Both the position numbers and the translations under genes were made by a program. Positions 6,940-11,695 of a stretch of DNA of 11,695 bases are shown in pieces (position 1 is the first letter of the stretch; each line of letters starts with the position of its first letter). The stretch lies in contig DEQA01000101.1 of assembly GCA_002359075.1 (NCBI GenBank), positions 1 to 11,695 on the forward strand. Reading direction: 5' to 3'. This DNA is from Planococcaceae bacterium UBA3378. GTDB lineage: Bacteria > Bacillota > Bacilli > Bacillales_A > Planococcaceae. The notes beneath the pieces are model-generated. The model was not told the DNA's origin and did no database searches. It saw only the letters and a program-made list of their open reading frames with translations.

Positions 6940-7737
6940 TTACATTGCTTCTTCTATTCTTTTCCCTTTCATCCATCCACACAGAGCCCGGACCGTTTCT
7001 CTATTTAGAGCCGGTGGGTAATGATGTTTCAATCCATAGGAATACCATGTTTCGTAAAATTTCCCCGCATCCTGCAGGCAGTATTCGAGCTGATAGGCGT
7101 GCTCAATATCTACATGCTGATCGCTCGTGCCGTGAATGATAAGAATCGGTGCTTTTATTTTGTTGATATCAAATAGCGGTGTCCGGTCGTCATAGCGCTC
7201 AGGTACTTTTTTCGGTGTCCCCCCAATGACACGCCTCAGTCCCCTGCGCATATCCATCCTTTCCCAATAGGTCGCTGCCGCATCCGAGACACCTGCCCAC
7301 GTTACGACAGAGGCAATATCCTCTCTTAAAACGGCCGTCCATAATGCCATCAGACCGCCGCGGGAAAAACCGTATACATGGATATTCTCGCAATCGGTAA
7401 ACTGCTTTAATACGTCAACAGCGTTAACCGCATCATAGCGGTCAGCTCCTGCAAACTCATCTTTCCCTTCCCCGCCGCGGTTTCCTCTATAGTAAGGGGC
7501 AAATACAATAAACCCCTGCATGGCAAACTGCGCAATTCTAGCAGGCCTTACCATGCCGATTGACTGCATGCCCCCTCGCAGATACAACATTGCTTCTGCA
7601 GGTGTGTCCGTTTCAGGCCTTGCTAGCAGTCCCTTGACACGAAGTCCATCTGACCAATATGTAATCTCATCCAACCGGATTTGGGGATTGGGCGAAGGAT
7701 ACCTGCGTATGGATGTGATTTTACCATTGTCTTTCAT
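6940..7737 (-). CDS. ytmA: YtmA-like prolyl-oligopeptidase-type alpha/beta hydrolase
   Basis: A 265-residue soluble serine hydrolase of the dienelactone-hydrolase/prolyl oligopeptidase (S9-like) group, resembling B. subtilis YtmA, which also lies beside pckA. The triad is intact: nucleophile S125 in GFSRGG, D206 in HGTSDQH, and H238 in the KHHYPP segment. RRVIGGTPKKVPE (168-180) and LYLRGG (51-56) are shared with YtmA. There is no signal peptide. The natural substrate is unknown; esterase or peptidase are both possible. The ATG at 7737 has AGGAAG about 9 nt upstream, located inside the ytkD coding region. The gene begins before ytkD ends (17-nt overlap), so the two are probably translationally coupled. 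Confidence 0.88.
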   Translation of the reverse strand: MKDNGKITSIRRYPSPNPQIRLDEITYWSDGLRVKGLLARPETDTPAEAMLYLRGGMQSIGMVRPARIAQFAMQGFIVFAPYYRGNRGGEGKDEFAGADRYDAVNAVDVLKQFTDCENIHVYGFSRGGLMALWTAVLREDIASVVTWAGVSDAAATYWERMDMRRGLRRVIGGTPKKVPERYDDRTPLFDINKIKAPILIIHGTSDQHVDIEHAYQLEYCLQDAGKFYETWYSYGLKHHYPPALNRETVRALCGWMKGKRIEEAM

Positions 7738-8188
7738 GCGTCTTCACTTCCTGTAACATCTTTTTCATTCCGGCATCACGCATATAAAAGCTCAAGTTTG
7801 GATGTGTGAGTACTTCCTCTTCTGTCAGCCAGTGTCTTGCGAGTGTTTCGTATTCTCCAACAAAGTCTTCTATCTTATCAACACGGGCTGTAAAGACAGC
7901 CTTGCAAAATGGTATTTTGTCATATACTACATAATAAGCAAACCATTTTATATCCTTTACTTTCACCTGTGTCTCTTCATATACCTCACGGATTGCCGCT
8001 TCCATCAGCGTCTCTCCTTCTTCTTGTTTTCCTCCCGGAAATTCGATACCTCGCGTAAAATGTTCCGTGCAGAGCCATTTACCTTCATGTTTTACTAAGG
8101 CCAGCACGTGGCGCGGCTCTACCTCAAATGGGCCTTTGTCGAATCGTAGAACCACTTTCAGCCCGTTTTCATCTATAAATGTAAACAT
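7721..8188 (-). CDS. ytkD: NUDIX hydrolase YtkD (nucleotide-sanitising, MutT-like)
   Basis: A 155-residue NUDIX protein resembling B. subtilis YtkD, which hydrolyses 8-oxo-dGTP and other nucleoside triphosphates and so limits oxidative mutagenesis. The NUDIX box is at 53-75: G53, E59, R67-E68, E71-E72, with the metal-binding REVYEE core intact. The usual Gly after EET is Gln74 here, a deviation from G-x5-E-x7-REUxEExGU. The conserved lead-in is TEHFTRGIEFPGGK (41-54). The ATG at 8188 has AGGAG 8 nt upstream. The start codon lies in one arm of a 10-bp inverted repeat (see findings). Downstream it overlaps ytmA by 17 nt, and dps is close upstream, which fits an oxidative-stress role. Confidence 0.88.
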   Translation of the reverse strand: MFTFIDENGLKVVLRFDKGPFEVEPRHVLALVKHEGKWLCTEHFTRGIEFPGGKQEEGETLMEAAIREVYEETQVKVKDIKWFAYYVVYDKIPFCKAVFTARVDKIEDFVGEYETLARHWLTEEEVLTHPNLSFYMRDAGMKKMLQEVKTHERQW

Positions 8189-8212
8189 CCCTTCAACTCC
8201 TAACTATTTTTA

Positions 8213-8241
8213 AGTGTAGCGAAGGGATGTCAGTGCTTCAA
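8213..8241 (-). promoter_or_regulatory. Candidate promoter for ytkD-ytmA
   Basis: On the minus strand TTGAAG (8236-8241), a 17-nt spacer and TACACT (8213-8218) are present. The -35 overlaps the stop codon of the upstream gene. The spacer contains one arm (8221-8230) of the inverted repeat whose other arm covers the ytkD start. A start site near 8206 would leave a leader of under 20 nt with the ribosome site included. Confidence 0.45.
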
Positions 8242-8546
8242 CTAAAATAAGGCAGCTGCTCAACAAATTCTTTTGTTTGCTCGTCACCAAATTCATGAAT
8301 GAGCGCATATATTTGCTTGTAACAATGGTCGATATCATGATTTAGCTCATCCATATGATAGGGGATAAATGGTAAATGTGCACGAATCATGTTGGATGTT
8401 TCCAGCTGATAAATTTGGCCAAATATCTTTTGGAATACGCGTGCCTTAAGAGGCTCCAGCTCCAATTTAAAATTATATGGTCCCACCCCTGGATAAGCAG
8501 TGCATGTTAAATGCGGGACCGATATATAGTACATTTGTCTTTCCAT
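8238..8546 (-). CDS. Small His-rich protein of unknown function
   Basis: I do not recognise this 102-residue protein. It is soluble, with no signal peptide or membrane segment. The N-terminal half (YYISVPHLTCTAYPG) looks beta-like and the C-terminal half helical. Six His and two Cys are present: H12, C15, H57, H64, H70, H74, C75 and H84. H64, H70, H74 and C75 are spaced to lie on one or two faces of a helix, so metal binding is conceivable but unproven. The ATG at 8546 has GGGAGGTGG a few bases upstream. The frame continues open upstream to 8633, but that would run through the dps terminator hairpin, so the shorter start is preferred. It lies between dps and ytkD on the same strand; readthrough from dps or a weak local promoter would express it. 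Confidence 0.75.
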   Translation of the reverse strand: MERQMYYISVPHLTCTAYPGVGPYNFKLELEPLKARVFQKIFGQIYQLETSNMIRAHLPFIPYHMDELNHDIDHCYKQIYALIHEFGDEQTKEFVEQLPYFS

Positions 8547-8596
8547 ATAAGCCACCTCCCTAATAGTATAAGTAAGGGCTATATGGTTTATACACA

Positions 8597-8627
8597 AAAT
8601 GCAGCCTCCTTTTAGAGGCCGCATTTT
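8597..8627 (-). terminator. Rho-independent terminator of dps
   Basis: On the minus strand AAAATGC-GGCCTC, loop, GAGGCTGCATTTT forms a stem of about 12 bp with one internal mismatch, flanked by A/T runs. It ends 25 nt after the dps stop codon and separates dps from the small His-rich gene. The T tract is part of the stem, so some readthrough is possible. Confidence 0.8.
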
Positions 8628-8651
8628 TAACATTGTATATAGGCAAACTTA

Positions 8652-9095
8652 TTAGTTGCCAAGGAATGCAGATAACATCCAAGTATGTTTTTCCAAGCTT
8701 TGAACTTTTGCATTTAATAAGTCTTCTGTTCTGTCATCGCCTTCTTCAGAAGCTGTTTCCATTGTTTCTTTCAACGCTTTCATCAACACACCGAAGTCAT
8801 CAATAATCGACTGTACCATTTCCTCAGCCGTTTCTGAGCCTTTTGCTTCCTTCACTAAAGAAAGCTCAAGATGCTCAGTCATTGTTGCTACCGGCTTGCC
8901 GCCTTTTGATAAAATACGTTCAGCAACTTCATCCAATGACAGTGTTACTTCATTATATAATTCTTCAAATTTTACGTGTAATGTAAAGAATGACGGTCCG
9001 CTAACATACCAGTGATAGTTATGTAGCTTTGTGTAAAGTACAGACCATGTCGCTACCAATTCGTTTAATTGTTCGTTTAATGTTTTTTTAGCCAT
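8652..9095 (-). CDS. dps: Dps family DNA-binding ferritin-like protein
   Basis: A 147-residue subunit of a 12-mer mini-ferritin that oxidises Fe2+ with H2O2, stores iron and shields DNA. The Dps signature is LHNYHWYVSGPSFFTLHVKFEELY (24-47 region), followed by LDEVAER. The inter-subunit ferroxidase ligands H28, H40, D55 and E59 match L. innocua H31, H43, D58 and E62 with a constant offset of 3. The N-terminus (MAKKTLNEQL) is short and has little Lys/Arg tail, so DNA binding may be weak, as in Listeria Dps. The ATG at 9095 has GAGGTGA about 5 nt upstream. A sigma-B-like promoter lies about 50 nt upstream, as for B. subtilis dps, and a hairpin terminator follows. In B. subtilis dps sits in the same neighbourhood. 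Confidence 0.96.
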   Translation of the reverse strand: MAKKTLNEQLNELVATWSVLYTKLHNYHWYVSGPSFFTLHVKFEELYNEVTLSLDEVAERILSKGGKPVATMTEHLELSLVKEAKGSETAEEMVQSIIDDFGVLMKALKETMETASEEGDDRTEDLLNAKVQSLEKHTWMLSAFLGN

Positions 9096-9118
9096 ATGAT
9101 CACCTCATTAAGTTAATG

Positions 9119-9138
9119 GATAATTAAAAACAATTATC
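9119..9138. promoter_or_regulatory. Inverted repeat in the dps leader
   Basis: GATAATT (9119-9125) and AATTATC (9132-9138) form a perfect 7-bp inverted repeat with a 6-nt spacer, between the dps promoter and its ribosome site. The half-sites resemble Fur/PerR half-sites (GATAAT/ATTATC), but those are normally separated by one base, not eight. It may be an operator for another regulator or a short mRNA hairpin. Confidence 0.4.
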
Positions 9139-9146
9139 TTATCTAT

Positions 9147-9174
9147 ATTATACCCACTTTTCCAACTCTTAAAA
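9147..9174 (-). promoter_or_regulatory. dps promoter, sigma-B-like overlapping a sigma-A -10
   Basis: On the minus strand TTTTAA (9169-9174), 13 nt, then GGGTAT (9150-9155) matches the sigma-B consensus GTTTAA-N12-15-GGGTAT in 11 of 12 positions. A sigma-A TATAAT (9147-9152) overlaps the -10, with a poor -35. B. subtilis dps is sigma-B dependent, which supports this reading. Confidence 0.6.
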
Positions 9175-9209
9175 TGAAGATATAATGAATTTTTTTATTA
9201 TAGCGGCTG

Positions 9210-9240
9210 TTCAAGAGATTATAGAACAAAATCTCTTGAA
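9210..9240. promoter_or_regulatory. 31-bp perfect palindrome between dps and the ytzI-like gene
   Basis: TTCAAGAGATT (9210-9220) and AATCTCTTGAA (9230-9240) form a perfect 11-bp inverted repeat around a 9-nt spacer. Neither side runs into a T tract, so it is not an ordinary terminator. It covers the expected -35 region of the TATAAT at 9247-9252 and ends 6 nt before that hexamer. An operator role is therefore likely; the regulator is not recognised. Confidence 0.6.
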
Positions 9241-9246
9241 AACCTT

Positions 9247-9252
9247 TATAAT
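9247..9252 (+). promoter_or_regulatory. Candidate -10 element for the ytzI-like/yidD operon
   Basis: TATAAT lies 25 nt before the TTG start. The -35 position (about 9224-9229, GAACAA) is poor and falls in the spacer of the palindrome at 9210-9240. Initiation near 9259 would leave barely enough leader for the ribosome site. An alternative TATAAT at 9181-9186 would put the palindrome into the mRNA. Confidence 0.4.
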
Positions 9253-9271
9253 AGATAATGAGGTGAGAGGC

Positions 9272-9427
9272 TTGAGTTTACCATTAATTTTAATCGTTGT
9301 ACTATCAATCGTTTCTATTTTTGCCCTGGCGGTTTTTTTAGTTGCTAAACAAAATAATTTTTCTATAAAGCAGATAGTTGACCCGCGGCCGGAGCAGACT
9401 TATCAGAAGGCGGAAGATAAATTATGA
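9272..9427 (+). CDS. Small single-pass membrane protein, YtzI-like
   Basis: A 51-residue protein read from a TTG start, with one strong transmembrane segment (about residues 3-26, LPLILIVVLSIVSIFALAVF) and a polar tail containing QIVDPRPEQ. It resembles the tiny YtzI-type membrane proteins of Bacillales in size, topology and the VDP motif, but I am only moderately sure of the family. The TTG at 9272 is chosen because AGGTGA ends 5 nt upstream. The same frame is open back to an ATG at 9185, but that ATG has no ribosome site and the extra residues would have to be encoded across the palindrome at 9210-9240. It overlaps yidD by 4 nt (ATGA), so the two are coupled. This may point to a job connected with membrane-protein insertion, an inference from position only. 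Confidence 0.7.
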   Translation: MSLPLILIVVLSIVSIFALAVFLVAKQNNFSIKQIVDPRPEQTYQKAEDKL

Positions 9428-9657
9428 AATATCCATTTATCTGGCTTATTCGTTTCTATCGTCAATATATCTCTCCAATGACTCCGCCGTCTTGCCGCTT
9501 TCATCCGACTTGCTCAAGCTACGGATTGGAAGCATTCCAAAAGCACGGAGCAATAAAAGGAATCATTTTAACAACAATCCGTATTTTAAAATGCCAACCC
9601 TTTCATCCAGGCGGGTTTGACCCTGTGCCTGAAGAATGGCCTTCGAAAAAAAAGTAA
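9424..9657 (+). CDS. yidD: Membrane protein insertion efficiency factor YidD
   Basis: A 77-residue protein of the YidD (DUF37) family, called YtjA in B. subtilis. These small membrane-associated proteins assist YidC-dependent insertion of inner-membrane proteins. The family pattern is complete: an amphipathic N-terminus (FIWLIRFYRQYISP), CRFHPTCSSYGLEAF at 24-38, HGAIKG at 41-46, RILKCQP at 53-59 and HPGGFDPVP at 61-69. The three conserved Cys are C24, C30 and C57. The start ATG overlaps the stop of the upstream small membrane gene (ATGA), with AAGGCGG upstream. In many bacteria yidD sits by rnpA and yidC, whereas Bacillales keep it here. The stop codon lies in the loop of the terminator hairpin. 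Confidence 0.95.
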   Translation: MKYPFIWLIRFYRQYISPMTPPSCRFHPTCSSYGLEAFQKHGAIKGIILTTIRILKCQPFHPGGFDPVPEEWPSKKK

Positions 9658-9677
9658 TTTCGAAGGCTATTTTTTAT
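9639..9677 (+). terminator. Rho-independent terminator overlapping the yidD 3' end
   Basis: GCCTTCGAAA (9639-9648) pairs perfectly with TTTCGAAGGC (9658-9667) around a 9-nt loop holding the yidD stop codon. It is followed by TATTTTTTATT. The last codons of yidD form the 5' arm. Confidence 0.88.
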
Positions 9678-9708
9678 TGTCTTTTTTTATTCTTTCCTGT
9701 AATATAAT
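9677..9708 (+). promoter_or_regulatory. Promoter region of znuA
   Basis: TTGTCT (9677-9682), 17 nt, TAATAT (9700-9705) is one reading. A perfect TATAAT (9703-9708) with a weak -35 is another. Both place the start just before the Zur box. The -35 abuts the yidD terminator T run. Confidence 0.5.
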
Positions 9709-9721
9709 CAATGTTGAATTT

Positions 9722-9742
9722 AAATCGTAATAATTACAATTA
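9722..9742 (+). promoter_or_regulatory. Zur box upstream of znuA
   Basis: The core TCGTAATAATTACAA differs by one base from the Bacillus Zur 7-1-7 palindrome TCGTAATNATTACGA, and the flanks (AAA before, TTA after) also fit. It lies between promoter and ribosome site, so Zn-loaded Zur would block transcription when zinc is sufficient. Confidence 0.85.
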
Positions 9743-9755
9743 AGAGGTGAATAGA

Positions 9756-10733
9756 ATGAAAAAGCTTTTATCCCTTCTTCTGTTATCGATTGTAGCCCTT
9801 GTACTGGCTGCATGCGGTGGCGACAAGAAGGAAACCGAATCCAATACGAAGGAAGCAGACGATTCCTTGTCTATTTATACAACGGTTTATCCATTACAAT
9901 ATTTCGCTGAGCGCATCGGCGGGGAGCATGTAGAGGTTTCGTCCATTTATCCTCCAGGAGCTAATGAACATACATTTGAACCGACTCAAAAAGATATGAT
10001 GACGTTAGCCGATGCAGATCTGTTCTTCTATATCGGTCTGGGACTTGAAGGATTTGTAGAAAAGGCCAAAACAACATTGGCACATGAGCATGTGAAATTA
10101 ATCTCTACGGCAGACAACGTGAGTGAAGAATTGCTTCATATTTCTACCGGTCATGTGCATGCAGATGGAGAGGATGATCATGATCATGAGCATGAAGAAG
10201 AAGGCTCACATGAAATTGACTCTCATGTCTGGCTTTCTCCTGTCATTTCAAAAGATTTAGCTGCTGTTATCAAAAATGAGCTCATAAAGGCTATGCCAGA
10301 ATATGAGGAAGAATTCACAGAAAACTATGACGCACTTGCTGCAGAGCTGGACCAGCTGCATGCTGATTACCAATCAATGGCAGCGTCAACATCCAAGAAA
10401 ACATTCTTTGTGTCCCATGCGGCCTTTGGCTACATTGCCGGCCATTACGGCTTTACACAGGTACCTGTTGCAGGCCTGAATTCACAAAGTGAACCATCCC
10501 AAAAAGAATTGATGAAAATTGTCGATCTGGCAAAAGCAGAGGACATCCAGTATATTTTCTTTGAACAAAATGTATCGTCAAGCCTGACGGAAGTCATTCA
10601 AAAAGAGGTAGGCGCCAAAACAATGACCTTGCATAACCTCAGCGTACTAACACCCGAGGATATTGCCAATGGTGAAACGTATTTCACATTAATGAGAAAA
10701 AATATGGAGGCACTAAAAACTGCCCTGCAATAA
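9756..10733 (+). CDS. znuA: Zinc ABC transporter substrate-binding lipoprotein
   Basis: A 325-residue cluster A-I metal-binding lipoprotein that captures Zn2+ outside the membrane for a ZnuBC-type ABC importer. The signal peptide ends in the lipobox LAAC, with lipidated Cys20. Metal-site His are H72 (NEHTFEPT), H157 (DSHVWLSP) and H221 (SHAAFGY). A His/Asp/Glu-rich loop at about 133-152 is typical of Zn-specific members. The fourth ligand, Glu in AdcA-type proteins (LNPLESLT), aligns with Ser296 in LHNLSVLT, so coordination may differ. The ATG at 9756 with GAGGTGA 5 nt upstream is chosen; a GTG three codons earlier lies inside that ribosome site. A Zur box precedes the gene. No permease or ATPase gene follows, since a terminator intervenes, so znuBC must lie elsewhere. 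Confidence 0.93.
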   Translation: MKKLLSLLLLSIVALVLAACGGDKKETESNTKEADDSLSIYTTVYPLQYFAERIGGEHVEVSSIYPPGANEHTFEPTQKDMMTLADADLFFYIGLGLEGFVEKAKTTLAHEHVKLISTADNVSEELLHISTGHVHADGEDDHDHEHEEEGSHEIDSHVWLSPVISKDLAAVIKNELIKAMPEYEEEFTENYDALAAELDQLHADYQSMAASTSKKTFFVSHAAFGYIAGHYGFTQVPVAGLNSQSEPSQKELMKIVDLAKAEDIQYIFFEQNVSSSLTEVIQKEVGAKTMTLHNLSVLTPEDIANGETYFTLMRKNMEALKTALQ

Positions 10734-10778
10734 AAAACATGTTCCATTACCTTTTCCCTCTTAAGGAAAGGCACTGAA

Positions 10779-10818
10779 AAAAAGAAGATAACGCCCGTTA
10801 AGGCATTGTCTTCTTTTT
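10779..10818. terminator. Bidirectional terminator between znuA and the transglutaminase-like gene
   Basis: A 17-bp stem with one mismatch and one wobble (10779-10795 with 10802-10818) closes loop CGTTAA. T-rich tracts leave on both strands: TTCTTTTTCTTT on plus, T7 on minus. It sits between the convergent stops at 10733 and 10832, so it can end both transcripts. A smaller CCTTTTCC/GGAAAGG hairpin lies at 10750-10771. Confidence 0.85.
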
Positions 10819-10831
10819 CTTTCCAAATAAT

Positions 10832-11620
10832 TTATATACTATTAAAAGCTTTAGGATAATCCGCTGTATTCCACGTATGGGTCTTCATCATTTCCTCGTC
10901 TGTTTTTAGGAAATAATGATAGCGGACAGTATCTACATTATTGTCCAACGGATCATCCCATGTCGCATCGATATGACGCCACTCTCCCGCTACTTTTACA
11001 AGATTCCAGCTATGTGCTGCTCCCCCGGCCTTACCTTTTACATATTGCGTCTCAAATCCAAGTTCTGATAACATTTTGTACATAAGTAAAGAATAGGCCT
11101 GGCATACCCCTTTGTTTTCCGTCAAGGCTGTATACGTACTATGACTGTTTCCTGTTGTATCGGTGGAATATTCGATTGTCAGTACAATATAGTCGTGAAC
11201 AGCTTTAATCATCTCTTGCTGTGAAAGATTTTCTTTTCGTATGCTAGAAAGAACTTCTTCCACCCGCTTTTCTACATAGTTTTCTTTTTCCTTTGTAGTC
11301 AAAAAATCGACCGTAAATTGCAGATCTGTCATATGCCCATTCGGCTTTAGGCTGGCTTCCAATCTTGTCATATTTTCGTAGGAATAACTGTCCTTCTTCC
11401 GTATTTCTTCTAAAATTAACTTGAGCTGTTCCTCTGCTGCTGCTTCATCTCCTGTATAGGACACGGTAAAGGAGGGCTCAAAGGTGGCGATACCATTATA
11501 AATATCCTTGTATAACGCCTCGTCATAAACTGTTTGTCCGGTCAATGCTGCTGCCATACTAGAAGCGGTAAATCCGCTGCACAAAACGATGCTTCCTAGT
11601 AATATCCATACTTTTTTCAA
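10832..11620 (-). CDS. Exported transglutaminase-like (cysteine protease fold) protein
   Basis: A 262-residue secreted protein with a C-terminal transglutaminase-like core. The N-terminus (KKVWILLGSIVLCSGFTASS) is a signal peptide, with likely cleavage after about residue 25 (SMAAA). There is no true lipobox. From this start the Cys-His-Asp triad is C173 (NKGVCQAYS), H203 (AAHSWNLV) and D218 (HIDATWDDP), all in typical contexts, so the enzyme is probably active. The substrate is unknown; bacterial members of this superfamily are mostly peptidases or cell-surface enzymes rather than crosslinkers. The region at about 30-130 has no recognised domain. I prefer the TTG at 11620 because AAGGGTGG lies 5 nt upstream and it gives a classic MKK signal start. 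A GTG three codons earlier sits inside that ribosome site. Confidence 0.85.
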   Translation of the reverse strand: MKKVWILLGSIVLCSGFTASSMAAALTGQTVYDEALYKDIYNGIATFEPSFTVSYTGDEAAAEEQLKLILEEIRKKDSYSYENMTRLEASLKPNGHMTDLQFTVDFLTTKEKENYVEKRVEEVLSSIRKENLSQQEMIKAVHDYIVLTIEYSTDTTGNSHSTYTALTENKGVCQAYSLLMYKMLSELGFETQYVKGKAGGAAHSWNLVKVAGEWRHIDATWDDPLDNNVDTVRYHYFLKTDEEMMKTHTWNTADYPKAFNSI

Positions 11621-11659
11621 GTTGCCCACCCTTTTTCTTCAACTTATTATCATCGTTGC

Positions 11660-11665
11660 ATTATA
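11660..11665 (-). promoter_or_regulatory. Candidate -10 element for the transglutaminase-like gene
   Basis: TATAAT on the minus strand lies 40 nt before the TTG start. The -35 position (about 11683-11688, GGTATT) is poor, and the window ends soon after, so the promoter is tentative. Confidence 0.4.
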
Positions 11666-11695
11666 TGATTATTTACTATAAAAATACCCATAAAC

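Noticed and set aside
8547..8633. Longer version of the small His-rich protein starting at 8633
   Set aside because: The extra codons run through the dps terminator hairpin and lack a ribosome site; GGGAGGTGG supports the start at 8546.
9141..9155. PerR box at the dps promoter
   Set aside because: The best alignment to TTATAATNATTATAA has about four mismatches, including one half-site core, so it is not called.
9185..9271. Longer version of the small membrane protein starting at an ATG at 9185
   Set aside because: There is no ribosome site, and the added residues would be encoded by the palindrome; AGGTGA just before the TTG at 9272 fits much better.
1..11695. Mobile elements, CRISPR array, tRNA/rRNA, phage or defence genes
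   Set aside because: None seen: no transposase, integrase, spaced direct repeats or RNA gene signatures; all genes fit a conserved core-chromosome neighbourhood.

Overview
The window reads as ordinary, vertically inherited chromosome from a low-GC Gram-positive bacterium of the order Bacillales. A Planococcaceae-type genome (Lysinibacillus/Solibacillus-like) is my best guess. The evidence is the gene content and order, which is a shortened version of the Bacillus subtilis ytpA-ytoA-metK-pckA-ytmA-ytkD-dps-ytjA neighbourhood, together with AGGAGG-type ribosome binding sites, sigma-A-like promoters, an S-box (SAM-I) riboswitch ahead of metK, a CcpN-type site ahead of pckA and a Bacillus-type Zur box ahead of znuA. 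I see no mobile elements, CRISPR arrays, rRNA or tRNA.

Layout. 1-1660 (minus): a sodium:alanine/glycine symporter with its own promoter and terminator. 1717-2554 (minus): a YtpA-like alpha/beta hydrolase that has lost its catalytic Ser and His. 2664-3209 (plus): the gamma-carbonic-anhydrase-like YtoA, divergent from the hydrolase. 3357-5042 (minus): metK with terminator, long leader and SAM-I riboswitch. 5026-6853 (plus): pckA, whose upstream promoter overlaps the metK promoter back to back. 6940-8546 (minus): ytmA and ytkD overlapping by 17 nt, preceded by a small His-rich gene of unknown function. 8597-9174 (minus): dps with terminator and a sigma-B-like promoter. 9210-9667 (plus): a strong palindrome, a small membrane protein with a TTG start, and yidD (ytjA) joined to it by an ATGA overlap. 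9677-10818 (plus): a Zur-boxed zinc-binding lipoprotein gene, znuA. 10779-11665 (minus): an exported transglutaminase-like protein that shares a bidirectional terminator with znuA.

Most genes are housekeeping: amino-acid uptake, SAM synthesis, gluconeogenesis, oxidative-damage protection (Dps, YtkD), membrane-protein biogenesis (YidD) and zinc uptake. Regulation is legible from sequence: SAM represses metK through an S-box terminator; CcpN probably represses pckA under glycolytic conditions; Zur represses znuA when zinc is plentiful; general stress probably induces dps.

I did not find a new multi-gene system. The points most worth following up are the catalytically dead YtpA homologue, the unexplained 11-bp-arm palindrome between dps and the small membrane protein gene, the inverted repeat that captures the ytkD start codon, the His-rich orphan protein between Dps and YtkD, and the long metK leader. 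Comparisons with named B. subtilis proteins are from memory; no database search was run.
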